From: Clostridiales bacterium
GTDB lineage: Bacteria; Bacillota; Clostridia; Christensenellales; Borkfalkiaceae
DNA: 64,000 bases
Assembly: GCA_015055655.1 (NCBI GenBank)
Contig: SVHW01000008.1
Coordinates: 1-64,000 of the forward strand
Reading direction: 5' to 3'
Numbering within the stretch: position 1 is the stretch's first letter; every line of letters starts with the position of its first letter. A program made the translations under genes and the position numbers. Below the pieces are notes generated by a model. The model did not search any database. It saw only the letters and a list, made by a program, of their open reading frames with translations, and had not been told where the DNA came from. Positions 34,835 to 43,819 of this stretch are shown piece by piece.

Positions 34835-37800
34835 TTATTTCCCGTTTTTATCATCGCTACCGCCGCTGTACGTATAATGATACGTCGCCCAATCGCTATC
34901 GCAATATCCCGCTTCTTTACCGCTTTGCGATACAACCGCTTTCACTTTGATAACGCAACTGCCGTATTGATAAGACAAATCGTATTCGCTACCCCCGCGT
35001 TCTGTATCATTGCCGATAACGTATACGTATCTTTCAACGTATACCTCGTCAACCACAGATTGCCACGAAAGCGTCTTATTATCCAGCGTGAACGTAGGCG
35101 CAGGCAATTTCACCGCCTCGCTATCCTGCCAATCCGTCCACTCGCTATTCGACCAATATTCTTCCTCTGGATTATCGCACGCAACCATAAAACGGATTTC
35201 CGCGTTTTCATAAGCGAATTCGAAACGGTAACCCAATTCTTCACCATACCAATCAAGCGAGCCTATTTCCAACGTTTCTTGCGTAGAGTTATCCCTTGCT
35301 TCCCAAACCAAACTGCCACCGTCGGTAATGCCGTTAGTCTTCACGTAACCGTATGCGCCGTCAATGGTAAGCGTAGGCATTTCGTATTGTTTATATACCT
35401 CTACGTCGTATATTTCGCACCAACCATCGTAATCGTCGTTCTCATACGTTTTTCCGTGCATACGGAAAGCAATCAAAAATCTATGTTGCCCTGCGGAGAT
35501 TTCAGACAAATCAAGCGTTAGACTTTCGCCCGTCGCATAGTCGGGCACGTATTTTTGATATAAGGAAACTTCGTCCAATTCACCTGCTTTTGCGTTTTCG
35601 ATATATTCCGCAATCCAAGCCGTTTCGTCAATAACAGACATCACCGCCGTGCCGTCCGTATAGAGCAATATGCCGTTGCTTTCTATCTTATAAACGTATT
35701 GACGGTTTTCACTCGTTTCTTCGCCATTTGCTCTATTATCTCGTTTATTATAAATCGTGTACGTGAATTGTTCGCCGTCTAACGCAACGTCTTTTAACCC
35801 AATCTCGCCGTAATCGTAAGATTCTTCGTTATAGAGCGTCACAAACGATTCACCCAAATTGGTGTGAACGTATTCCTCAAAGAAATCCCCCTCGTTTTTC
35901 GCGATATTGGCAACGACTTCTATTTTATAATACGCGCCCGTTTCGTTGACGTTTTTCAAAACGACGTAGTATCTACCGTCAGCGTAGAATACGTTATCCG
36001 TGTCTTCGCCTGCCCAAGTGTATTCGTAATAATATTTACCTTTTGCCGATTCCGTTTCCCAGAAAGCCACGTCTTCACTGCTATCGAAATAATTTTCCCA
36101 AGTGTTTTTCGAGTTTCTCAGCGTTTGTATTCTATCGTGGATTTCTTTCATCTCGTCGTTAATCTCTTGAATTTCCGTCGAGCCCTCTTCGTACTCGCCA
36201 AGCGATTCCCTCAACGCATACCATCTACCCCAAAGCTCGTCAATGAGCGAAGGATTTTCTATCAAAGAGAGTACGTCTTCCGCGATATAACTTGCCTTAT
36301 CCTCATCGAAAAATCTCACGGTGAAGCTATCCACAGCGGCGATGTTCGTACCGTTTCCGTCTAATTGGAACGAATAAATGCCGTCGTTGATAAACGCGTA
36401 GCTTTCTTCGTCGTGGAAATAAGGATTTTCCAGAGCGCCAACGTACACGTATTCTTCTAAATATCTTCCCTCGGGATATTCGTTATCTTTATAATAAATT
36501 TTTACGGTATAACCCGCACTATTATAAATCCCCGACGAGATAACGTCGCTGCCGTCAAAGCTTTCGTCCGTATAAACCACTTCTTGCTCGCCGTTCAATA
36601 TTTCAAGCTTTTCATATTGCGCAGTATCGCTTTCAAGCTTGGTGTCTACTTTGATTGCCCCAACGTAACCCGTACCTTTGTCGTTTATCACCGTCGTGCT
36701 TTCTATTTGGTTGACGGTGAGTACCTGTGGCGTCCTTATCCAATCTTGATACAAATAATGTGCACGCACGCCGTTTCCGTCGTGCAAATCGGCAAACAAG
36801 TATACGTAAAGCATATAATAGGAATTTTCCACCAAACCGCTTACGTTTACCGTGTTAAGCCCGTTTATCGCCTCTTGATTTCCCATAATTTCAAAGGTTT
36901 GCTCCCCGTCGTATACCGCAACGCCAAGCCAACCGCCACAAGCAGACGTCAACGCTTCCGTATCCGCCAAGGAGAAGGTTGCCGCGTAATTATTCACCGT
37001 GAGCGCTTGACGGGTAAACTCGCTTACCTGCGGCACACTTTGCTGATAAGGAAGCCCTATCGTGACGGTGTCGTTTTCGTTCATAAACTCGTCCGTGCCG
37101 TCTGCGTTGATGTACGTATCCGCTATGTATTCAATATCCGTAACGGTATAATCTTTCTCTACGCACACGTCGTTAGGAATCGTCACGGCTACGTATACGC
37201 AGTTGTAACGTTCCCCGTCTTTTTCCACGAAGAAGGAGGACAACCCACCTCCCACTTGATATTTCGTGCCGTTAAGCTTTAACGAAAGTATCGTATGTTG
37301 CGCGGGATTGTTCAGCCAAATTTGGATATACACCGTTTCACCGATACGGCTATAAATCTCGTAATCGGATTGCGTAGGATACGTTGCCGCAAAAGCGTTG
37401 TCTTCCTCTTCAAAATATTCTTTTAACGCCGTATTAAAATCACGGTATTCTCTTCCACCGCTTAAAGAAGACGCCAAAAGCGGCGCACTAACCACTTGCA
37501 ACGGTACGCCGCCCATCGAAGACGGTTCGTCCTTAGAAGCAAGTATCCCTAAATACGTAGGTGCGTCCTCCGTATCACCAGGCGTAATCGTTTCATTGTC
37601 TTGCGTGTTATCGTCGGTGCTGCCGCCCGTGTTATCGTCGGTGCTGCCGCCCGTATTATCGTCGGTGCTGCCGCCCGTGTTGTCGTCGGTGCTGCCGCCC
37701 GTGTTGTCGTCCGTGCTGCCGCCCGTGTTGTCGTCGGTGCTGCCGCCCGTGTTATCGTCCGTGCTACCGCCCGTGTTGTCGTCGGTGCTGCCGCCCGTGT

Positions 37801-38269
37801 TGTCGTCGGTGCTACCGCCCGTGTTGTCGTCGGTGCTGCCGCCCGTGTTGTCGTCCGTGCTGCCGCCCGTGTTATCGTCCGTGCTGCCGCCCGTGTTATC
37901 GTCGGTATTTTGCGTATACGTTACGCTATTGCTCCAATCGCTCGTCGAATAATTAACGCCGTCGCCCACCGCACGAATTTTAAACGTTTGACCATTGGAA
38001 AGTTTTTTGCTGGTGATGGAATTTTCCACGTAGAACAATTCTCCATCCAAACTAATTTCAAACTTATCCGCGCTTTCGTCCGCCTCCCAAACCGCCTCGT
38101 CCGCTTCCAAGCTAACCACTGGGGCGGATAATTTTTGCGGCGTAACAGGCGTTGAGGGAACGTTTGGTTCGTCACCAGGTTTTTCTTCGTCTTGACAGGC
38201 GACAAACCCAGTTAAGCCCAAGCACGCTATACACGCCGTAAGTAAAAACATACAAAACTTCTTTCTCAT
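34835..38269 (-). CDS. Large surface lipoprotein with a (TDDNTGGS)n stalk
   Basis: The 1144-residue protein begins with a basic and hydrophobic signal peptide ending in lipobox FVAC (Cys about 25), so it is exported and lipid-anchored. A short fibronectin-like or beta-sandwich domain follows (SAPVVSLEADEAVWEADESADKF...). Next is a flexible stalk of about 12 copies of the 8-residue unit TDDNTGGS (residues about 120-220). The rest, about 900 residues, is rich in beta strands, Tyr, Asp and Glu and looks like several Ig/Fn3-type modules. No catalytic motif is recognised. AAGGAGG precedes the ATG. Expression appears to be controlled by a structured leader RNA with a terminator at 38304-38323. Adhesion or glycan binding is a guess. 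Confidence 0.8.
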   Translation of the reverse strand: MRKKFCMFLLTACIACLGLTGFVACQDEEKPGDEPNVPSTPVTPQKLSAPVVSLEADEAVWEADESADKFEISLDGELFYVENSITSKKLSNGQTFKIRAVGDGVNYSTSDWSNSVTYTQNTDDNTGGSTDDNTGGSTDDNTGGSTDDNTGGSTDDNTGGSTDDNTGGSTDDNTGGSTDDNTGGSTDDNTGGSTDDNTGGSTDDNTGGSTDDNTGGSTDDNTQDNETITPGDTEDAPTYLGILASKDEPSSMGGVPLQVVSAPLLASSLSGGREYRDFNTALKEYFEEEDNAFAATYPTQSDYEIYSRIGETVYIQIWLNNPAQHTILSLKLNGTKYQVGGGLSSFFVEKDGERYNCVYVAVTIPNDVCVEKDYTVTDIEYIADTYINADGTDEFMNENDTVTIGLPYQQSVPQVSEFTRQALTVNNYAATFSLADTEALTSACGGWLGVAVYDGEQTFEIMGNQEAINGLNTVNVSGLVENSYYMLYVYLFADLHDGNGVRAHYLYQDWIRTPQVLTVNQIESTTVINDKGTGYVGAIKVDTKLESDTAQYEKLEILNGEQEVVYTDESFDGSDVISSGIYNSAGYTVKIYYKDNEYPEGRYLEEYVYVGALENPYFHDEESYAFINDGIYSFQLDGNGTNIAAVDSFTVRFFDEDKASYIAEDVLSLIENPSLIDELWGRWYALRESLGEYEEGSTEIQEINDEMKEIHDRIQTLRNSKNTWENYFDSSEDVAFWETESAKGKYYYEYTWAGEDTDNVFYADGRYYVVLKNVNETGAYYKIEVVANIAKNEGDFFEEYVHTNLGESFVTLYNEESYDYGEIGLKDVALDGEQFTYTIYNKRDNRANGEETSENRQYVYKIESNGILLYTDGTAVMSVIDETAWIAEYIENAKAGELDEVSLYQKYVPDYATGESLTLDLSEISAGQHRFLIAFRMHGKTYENDDYDGWCEIYDVEVYKQYEMPTLTIDGAYGYVKTNGITDGGSLVWEARDNSTQETLEIGSLDWYGEELGYRFEFAYENAEIRFMVACDNPEEEYWSNSEWTDWQDSEAVKLPAPTFTLDNKTLSWQSVVDEVYVERYVYVIGNDTERGGSEYDLSYQYGSCVIKVKAVVSQSGKEAGYCDSDWATYHYTYSGGSDDKNGK
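37610..37910 (-). repeat. 24-bp in-frame tandem repeat encoding the lipoprotein stalk
   Basis: About 12 units of a 24-base sequence with GTGTTRTCGTCSGTGCTGCC cores (plus-strand reading) follow each other with scattered silent changes. Because the unit is a multiple of three, copy-number change would alter stalk length without breaking the gene. Confidence 0.9.
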
Positions 38270-38303
38270 ACCACTTCCTCCTTAAAAAATGAAAATAAAA
38301 AGA

Positions 38304-38323
38304 GCGCCAACCGAAGTCGACGC
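38304..38323 (-). terminator. Leader terminator before the lipoprotein gene
   Basis: On the minus strand GCGTCGAC pairs with GTTGGCGC (two G-U pairs) around a TTCG tetraloop and is followed by TCTTTTTATTTT. It lies about 35 bases before the start codon and can act as the expression platform of the upstream RNA structure. Confidence 0.75.
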
Positions 38324-38350
38324 CCCGAAAAACGCAAACTCCGATTGTCG

Positions 38351-38503
38351 CTAAACTAACCTACATCAGAAATGAACGTGTTTCATCATCCCAATTGGTG
38401 GAACTTGCAGTTTTTCCAAAACCTGAAAAATTGGGACGCAAAAAAGAGTATAATTTCTCTAAAAAGAAACTACGCCTACTTTCCGACTATTTAGTTAGTT
38501 TAG
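38351..38503 (-). ncRNA. Unidentified structured leader RNA (riboswitch-like)
   Basis: A perfect 10-bp closing helix CUAAACUAAC/GUUAGUUUAG (38503-38494 with 38360-38351) encloses 133 bases. These hold a hairpin UAGUUUCU/AGAAAUUA (38472-38451), a helix UCCCAAUU/AAUUGGGA (38436-38429 with 38396-38389) capped by CAGGUUUUGGAAAAACUG, and a hairpin AUGAA/UUCAU (38386-38372). A terminator follows at 38304-38323. A promoter starts transcription right at the closing helix. I do not recognise a known riboswitch class. The structure is deduced by eye. Confidence 0.65.
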
Positions 38504-38510
38504 CATACAT

Positions 38511-38539
38511 AGTATATCACACTATCTTTTTTTTTGCAA
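38511..38539 (-). promoter_or_regulatory. Promoter of the structured leader and lipoprotein gene
   Basis: TTGCAA (38534-38539) and TATACT (38511-38516) on the minus strand, spacing 17; the RNA would begin about 5 bases before the closing helix. Confidence 0.75.
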
Positions 38540-38587
38540 TAGATTTTATTCATTTTGCCTTAATAAAACCAAGAAAATACCATAAAC

Positions 38588-38619
38588 GAAAACGGCGGAC
38601 AAGTATATCCGCCGTTTTC
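38588..38619 (-). terminator. Terminator after the small basic protein gene
   Basis: GAAAACGGCGGA pairs with TCCGCCGTTTTC around an 8-base loop; it lies just past the stop of the 51-residue gene. Confidence 0.7.
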
Positions 38620-38621
38620 TC

Positions 38622-38777
38622 TTATTCTCTTTCCTTTTCCGCGCCCGTATGCGGCGGTTCTTTTTGCGATTCATCGCAGCCTTGCCCTGCCGCTTTAAGC
38701 AAATTGACGTAATTGGCGTATTCCGCCTCCGTCAGGCGCGGCACTTTATTTTTCTTGTTTTTCGAAGCTTTACCCAT
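38622..38777 (-). CDS. Small basic protein of unknown function
   Basis: A 51-residue protein starting at the ATG at 38777 after a GGGGGA ribosome site. Its N-terminus is Lys-rich (MGKASKNKKNKVPRLT), then a short helix EAEYANYVNLLKAAG, then a polar tail. It lies 60 bases after spoIVA with its own terminator, so co-expression with spoIVA is possible. I recall no named family. Ribosome site, terminator and codon structure support a real gene. Confidence 0.5.
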   Translation of the reverse strand: MGKASKNKKNKVPRLTEAEYANYVNLLKAAGQGCDESQKEPPHTGAEKERE

Positions 38778-38837
38778 AGACAATCCCCCAAAGAGAAGTT
38801 TGTAAAAAGTATGCCCGATTGCCAATTTTTTATTCCC

Positions 38838-40301
38838 TTAAAAGAGCAAATAGAACAAATTGTTTTTCCCTTCGTTGACGATTTTCGTCATTAAGCGACG
38901 CATCTTTTTACGAAGTTCTATGGAAACTGCCCCCGTTTTGCCGGAAAGTTCCCCTTCGATTAAAGAACGCAACGACTTCCCAAAGATATTCGTATCCCAA
39001 GCCTCGCCCAAATCGTACGCTTTTATCGTTTCCGCAGCAAAATCTTCGCCCTGTTCCTTCGTGCCAATAATCGGGCTTACCGAGCCCTTGATATCTACCT
39101 TTACGATGTGATAGCTGGTTGCGCTGGCGTTAAACTGCATTCCGTACCCAACGTTTTTCTTGACAAGCGCAGGTTTTTTCAACTGATAATCTTCTTCCGT
39201 AGGATAGACGATTCCGTATCCGCTTTCCGCCGCCTCTTCCAGCGCTTTGCTTACTTTATCAAATCTTTCCTTTTGTTTGGATAACGAACGGACGAATTGC
39301 ATCAGTTGCAGCTCGTTATGAATATCCTCTCCGCAATCCTCGTTCAACACGCGATAAAACAGCGTTTCTTTCACTCCAACGCGGATTTCCACCCTACCTT
39401 TTCCCAACTCCATAACAATCTCTTCGGGGTTGAGAAAATCCGTATCCCCTTCAAAAAGCGTTTCTAACGCGAAACAATCGCGCATCTTTTGCAACGAGGG
39501 CGACACCTTTTTCAATGCGTCTATCAACGCCGCCACCGTGGGATTGTCTTCGGGAAACGATTGTAACCACGCAGGGATTTTCACGTCTACGGTGGCAACG
39601 GGGAATTCGAAAAGCGCCGTTTTCATAATTTCCAACACTTCCGCCGCCGTCATCTCCTCCACGTTTATCGCCAACACGGGTGCGGCGTATTTTTCTTCCA
39701 ACGTTTGACGCAAGGCTGACTGCGAGGTGGGATGTTGACAGTTCAAAAGGATAACGAACGGTTTCCCTATCTCTTTCAATTCCGCCACGGCTCGTTCTTC
39801 CGCCGCCACGTACGCGCTGCGCGGAATATCGGCAACGCTTCCGTCCGTCGTCACCAAAACCCCGATAGTAGAGTGTTCTTTGATGACTTTTTCCGTGCCC
39901 AATTCCGCCGCTTTTTCAAAGGGAATTTCCCCGTCTTCCCACGGCGTTTTCACCAGCCTTGGCGCGCCGTCTTCCTCGTAACCGCCTGCCCCGTCTACCC
40001 CAAAGCCAACGCAGTCCACCAGTCGCACGTACGCTTCCGCGCCTTTGGTTATCGTTATCTTAGCCGCTTTGGCAGGCACAAACTTCGGCTCGGTGGTCAT
40101 AATCGTCTTTCCCGCCGCCGATTGCGGTAATTCATCCGTCATCACGCCACGTTCGTTTTCCGCCGAAAGCGGCAACACGAGCAACTCCATAAAACGCTTG
40201 ATAAACGTGGATTTTCCTGTACGCACAGGGCCGACTACGCCAATGTAGATATCTCCGCCCGTGCGGTTTGCAATGTCTTCGTACACGCTGTAATTTTCCA
40301 T
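38838..40301 (-). CDS. spoIVA: Stage IV sporulation protein A (spore coat base ATPase)
   Basis: The 487-residue protein matches SpoIVA over its length: YEDIANRTGGDIYIGVVGPVRTGKSTFIKRFME with the Walker A at about 24-31, the DCVGFGVDGA switch region, a middle domain, and the hydrophobic C-terminal end GKNNLFYLLF that in B. subtilis anchors the protein via SpoVM. It hydrolyses ATP to polymerise on the forespore surface and form the coat platform. GGGAGG precedes the start. A terminator at 40351-40387 separates it from the upstream operon, so it has its own promoter, presumably mother-cell specific. It shows the organism can form spores. Confidence 0.96.
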   Translation of the reverse strand: MENYSVYEDIANRTGGDIYIGVVGPVRTGKSTFIKRFMELLVLPLSAENERGVMTDELPQSAAGKTIMTTEPKFVPAKAAKITITKGAEAYVRLVDCVGFGVDGAGGYEEDGAPRLVKTPWEDGEIPFEKAAELGTEKVIKEHSTIGVLVTTDGSVADIPRSAYVAAEERAVAELKEIGKPFVILLNCQHPTSQSALRQTLEEKYAAPVLAINVEEMTAAEVLEIMKTALFEFPVATVDVKIPAWLQSFPEDNPTVAALIDALKKVSPSLQKMRDCFALETLFEGDTDFLNPEEIVMELGKGRVEIRVGVKETLFYRVLNEDCGEDIHNELQLMQFVRSLSKQKERFDKVSKALEEAAESGYGIVYPTEEDYQLKKPALVKKNVGYGMQFNASATSYHIVKVDIKGSVSPIIGTKEQGEDFAAETIKAYDLGEAWDTNIFGKSLRSLIEGELSGKTGAVSIELRKKMRRLMTKIVNEGKNNLFYLLF

Positions 40302-40343
40302 TAAAACCTCCCACCTGCGCGGATATATGATTGTATTTTGTAT

Positions 40344-40387
40344 AAAAAAACTCCGCAGGCAAACCTCACGGTTTACTATATGCGGAG
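40344..40387 (-). terminator. Terminator of the hslO-TPR-HEAT operon
   Basis: On the minus strand CTCCGCA pairs with TGCGGAG, with an internal AAACCGTGAGGTTT hairpin, and runs into seven U. It lies between the HEAT-like gene and spoIVA. Confidence 0.8.
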
Positions 40388-40410
40388 AATTTTTCGTTTA
40401 TGTATCTATC

Positions 40411-41244
40411 TCAGCTTTTCAACGCGCCATCTTCCTCTTTCGCACGACGAATCGCCGCCGCCTCAACGGCTACGTAATCCTTATCGTCCGTGAAATCTCT
40501 CGGCTCGTCATACTCGCCCCCCAACGCTTCTATCGCGTATTTCAGTTCTTGAAACTCCACGAACCCAATCGTCGTATCCTCTATTTTTTTCAACAATACG
40601 GGCAACGCCCTTTCGTCACCGTACGCCGCCAAATAGCCTGCGTGTACCGACGTATTTATCCCCGATTGAAAAGCGGAAAGCAAAATACCGTACACACGCT
40701 CGTCACGCGCTTTAACGCGAGAAAGAATCTCTAACATATATTCTTCCCCCAAGCCCTTTTCGTAATTTTGCAATACGCGTTCTTTCAACGCGTCTGCGTG
40801 CAGACGGAAAATATCGGTAATATCGCTGCGCACGTCTTCGTCTGCCAAGCCTTTGGTTAAAATCTCGAAGTACGCGTCGTACGCCTGTTCGTTATCCCCC
40901 AGCAGATTTATGGCGTATGCAACGGCGCAAATATCGTCGTCGTACAATAAGGGCAACAGCGTTTTTGCCTCGCCACGGCTTTCAATTTCCGCACATAAAA
41001 ATTCCGGCGTGGGAACGTCTTCTTGGATATGCGCGCGCAACGTATCGACGAGCTGTTCGTCCGTCATCTTCGCATAGTATTCCTTCGGCGTACATTTTAC
41101 ACGAGAAACGTAGGTGTCTCCAAATTTTTTATATAACTTGGGAATAACGTCTTCCCATTGTTTTTCCGTATATTTATCTTTATTTTCTTCCATAAATTGC
41201 GCGAGTTTTTCGTCGAACAATCCATCAAAATCAATCAGCTTCAT
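40411..41244 (-). CDS. HEAT-like helical-repeat protein of unknown function
   Basis: The 277-residue acidic protein begins MKLIDFDGLFDEKLAQFM and has repeated paired helices in its second half (DDDICAVAYAINLLGDNE, DERVYGILLSAFQSG, DERALPVLLKKIEDT, EFQELKYAIEALGG), typical of HEAT/ARM-type scaffolds. It overlaps the end of the upstream TPR gene by 14 bases and has GAAGAGGGAT as ribosome site, so the two repeat proteins are made together and may interact. No enzymatic motif is seen. Confidence 0.7.
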   Translation of the reverse strand: MKLIDFDGLFDEKLAQFMEENKDKYTEKQWEDVIPKLYKKFGDTYVSRVKCTPKEYYAKMTDEQLVDTLRAHIQEDVPTPEFLCAEIESRGEAKTLLPLLYDDDICAVAYAINLLGDNEQAYDAYFEILTKGLADEDVRSDITDIFRLHADALKERVLQNYEKGLGEEYMLEILSRVKARDERVYGILLSAFQSGINTSVHAGYLAAYGDERALPVLLKKIEDTTIGFVEFQELKYAIEALGGEYDEPRDFTDDKDYVAVEAAAIRRAKEEDGALKS

Positions 41245-42967
41245 ATCCCTCTTCCTTTTCTTCTTTCCTCGTGTACGAAACGCCCATCGCCGTTGCCAAC
41301 AATACGCGTACCTTGTCTACGTTGGCGTCAAACGCTTTTGCCAACGTTTCTATATCGCCACGCAATTCTTTTATCCCCGATTGTACGAAAATGGCACAAG
41401 CACAATCTTCCACTCTATCGATTAAATCCAACGCTTCCGCCTTTTCCAAATCTTTATATAATTTTTCCGTAGCTTCTTTTATCTTCTTACCGTGCGCGTC
41501 GCTAACCACCACGAACTTCGACGCCACCTGCGCGTACGCCTCTATAACACGTTTCCGTTTTTTTCTGCCCACGCTTATTTTTTGCAGGTGCAAGCGGCGA
41601 TAGATATGACAAAGCACAATGCCGATATCCATATCTTCGTTGCGCTCTAACAGCATACGGAGCGTTTCTATTTTCAAAATATCCAACACTTCGCAATCAA
41701 GCAGCACTTCCCGTAAAAAATCGTCCGCGCCAACGTGCGCCGCCGTCGCAAGCGCCAAATATTGCAAATCGTGGTCCGTGCCGTCCATCTCGTCAAAACA
41801 CCATTGGAAATACCCGTCGTGCCAAGCAACCAGCCCAAAAAGCTGCGCCTCGTCTTTTGCGCATTTTCCAATATGAATCAGCGTACGACAGCGCGCCTCT
41901 CTTTCCTCTTGCGGCAAATGATAAAAATAACTGGGCTCGGGCGGTTGTTCCGCGTTTTCGTTCGTTTCTAACGCCGATTGATACGCGCGCAAATTCCGCA
42001 AATAGTATTTTGCTACCTCCGCGTCGGGATATACGGTGCAAAGCGTATCAAACGCCCTTTCCGCCTCGTCAAACATACCGCATTTATACGCCGCCACCGC
42101 TTTGAAATACAACATCCTGCCGTCAAAGGGCACTTTGTTTTCCATTTCGCAAAATTTCTCATACGCCTGTCGGTGCAACCCGTTTTCACAGCATACGGTA
42201 GCCACTTTATACAATTCGTCCGTGTTCTTTTGCGGAAGCTCACAAAGCTGCAACGCAAGGCGTTTGCTCTCCTCCGCGTTGCCCTCTTCCAGATAAATTG
42301 CCGCCAACGTTGCCAGCACCCTCACGTCGTTGGGGGCGTCTTGCAACAGTTCTTCGCACGCGCGTTTCGCCGCGTCCGTATCCCCGTCTAACAGATGCGC
42401 TACCGCTTGCATTTCCCTTGCTTCCGCATAGTTTTTCGAGCCTTTTTCCACAAGCGCAAACAGCTCGATAGCGCGTTTGCAATTCCCTGCTTTTAACGCC
42501 TCCGAACCCTCTTCTACTTCCTTGGAAAAATCGGCGAGTTTTGGGGGATACACGAAACGGAATTTCTCGCGTTTATCTTTGGCGAAAGCCTCTACGATAT
42601 CCATTTTCGTTTCTTCAGGCAAGCTATCGTCTGCGTCTATCAGTTTGTTATAATAATACGCCGCCTGCGTTTCGTTGCCCATATGCAAGTAATTGACGGC
42701 AAGCCCTTCGTAGATATCGGGCAAATCTTCCGCATTGGCTTCGTCTAAAAAACGAAACCAAAAATTGATTGCCGAGGCGTGCAAATCCATCCCCTCGTAA
42801 ATATCGGAAAAACGCGCGTACACTTCTCCGTCGCCACCGTATAATTCCAATTCTCTATACGCCAAACGGAGAGCGGAAAGAAATTTCCCCTCGTTATAAT
42901 ATTTATCCGCGCGAGAAGCCAATCTCTCTCGGCTGAAATCGATTTTTACCGTTTTTCCTTTTTTCAT
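41231..42967 (-). CDS. TPR-repeat protein
   Basis: The 578-residue soluble protein consists largely of tetratricopeptide helices: repeated AxxxYxxGxxxxAxxxY patterns occur at residues about 17-140, 155-255 and 265-330. The last about 200 residues are helical and less regular, with Cys and His clusters but no recognised domain. TPR proteins mediate protein-protein contacts. It starts 3 bases after hslO and overlaps the HEAT-like gene, so it belongs to the hslO operon. Partner unknown. Confidence 0.8.
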   Translation of the reverse strand: MKKGKTVKIDFSRERLASRADKYYNEGKFLSALRLAYRELELYGGDGEVYARFSDIYEGMDLHASAINFWFRFLDEANAEDLPDIYEGLAVNYLHMGNETQAAYYYNKLIDADDSLPEETKMDIVEAFAKDKREKFRFVYPPKLADFSKEVEEGSEALKAGNCKRAIELFALVEKGSKNYAEAREMQAVAHLLDGDTDAAKRACEELLQDAPNDVRVLATLAAIYLEEGNAEESKRLALQLCELPQKNTDELYKVATVCCENGLHRQAYEKFCEMENKVPFDGRMLYFKAVAAYKCGMFDEAERAFDTLCTVYPDAEVAKYYLRNLRAYQSALETNENAEQPPEPSYFYHLPQEEREARCRTLIHIGKCAKDEAQLFGLVAWHDGYFQWCFDEMDGTDHDLQYLALATAAHVGADDFLREVLLDCEVLDILKIETLRMLLERNEDMDIGIVLCHIYRRLHLQKISVGRKKRKRVIEAYAQVASKFVVVSDAHGKKIKEATEKLYKDLEKAEALDLIDRVEDCACAIFVQSGIKELRGDIETLAKAFDANVDKVRVLLATAMGVSYTRKEEKEEGYEAD

Positions 42968-42970
42968 ACT

Positions 42971-43819
42971 CTATCCGTTATTTTTTGGGAACACCTCGTC
43001 GGCGTCCTTTTCCGTAAATTCGTAATCGGTATTACAATAATGGCAATGCACGCGCACTGCGCCGTCGCTTTCGATAATCTCCCGCATTTGCCGTTCACCA
43101 AGCGACACCAATACACGCGTTAAGTACGCGCGTGAACAGTTGCATTTATACTGCGCCTTACGCAATTCCCACACCGGTGCGTATTTTCCAAACGCATTTT
43201 CCACCGCGCTTTCCACGCCTGAGATTTTTGCGTTTTGTAACAACGCCGTCAAATCTTGCTCCGCCGTTTTTTGCAACGTTTTTTCGTCCGCAAACGGCAA
43301 CGGTTGCAATACGGCAACACCCGCAAACGATACCTCACCCGTCTTCGAAAGTTCCACCGTCGTTGCAAAACGCGTGGGGAGTTGTTCGCTGATACGAAAA
43401 TATTCTTCAAAAGCCGCGTCCACGCCGACTTTTTCGGGAAAGGCGCAAGCGCCCACGAACGGGCGCGCATAACCGTCGTCGCGGATAACCGTCAACGAGC
43501 CGTTTTTGCCAAAAACCGTCGCTTCGTCGCCCGTTGCTCGTCCGTTTTCCATAAAACCGCGAATATTTAATTGACGGTTGCCTGATACGCCGATTTCACC
43601 ACCGACGCCATCACTTTTTACCGACAAGGAAATTTCGCCCGTATCCCCTTTCAAACACGCGCTCATAAACGTCATTGCAGATAACGTTTTCCCAAACACG
43701 ATAGCTGCGTCCGCAGAAAGCAAGTGCAAACGCGCCCCCTCTTTCACGATTGTCGTCGTATCGGCAAGCGTAAGGGAAACTTGTCCGTCGAATATCAACG
43801 TACGTATCACGTTTTTCAT
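42971..43819 (-). CDS. hslO: Redox-regulated chaperone Hsp33
   Basis: The 282-residue protein has the Hsp33 N-terminal fold (LLSADAAIVFGKTLSAMTFMSACLKG, GVGGEIGVSGN) and the C-terminal zinc switch: CNC in YKCNCS and CHYC about 30 residues later. Under oxidative and heat stress the four cysteines release zinc, form disulfides and activate chaperone function. I start it at the ATG at 43819, which overlaps the stop of the upstream methyltransferase (ATGA), with a G-rich ribosome site. Confidence 0.95.
   Translation of the reverse strand: MKNVIRTLIFDGQVSLTLADTTTIVKEGARLHLLSADAAIVFGKTLSAMTFMSACLKGDTGEISLSVKSDGVGGEIGVSGNRQLNIRGFMENGRATGDEATVFGKNGSLTVIRDDGYARPFVGACAFPEKVGVDAAFEEYFRISEQLPTRFATTVELSKTGEVSFAGVAVLQPLPFADEKTLQKTAEQDLTALLQNAKISGVESAVENAFGKYAPVWELRKAQYKCNCSRAYLTRVLVSLGERQMREIIESDGAVRVHCHYCNTDYEFTEKDADEVFPKNNG

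Noticed and set aside
37398..38131. Val/Leu-rich open frames opposite the lipoprotein stalk
   Set aside because: They arise from the 24-bp repeat read in other frames. The lipoprotein frame has a signal peptide and ribosome site.
38400..38460. c-di-GMP (GEMM) riboswitch on the plus strand, suggested by GGGACGCAAA
   Set aside because: The preceding GCAAACC and GNRA hairpin and the following GGTAGC-GGGTTACC part are missing. No plus-strand gene follows, and the same bases form a helix of the minus-strand leader.
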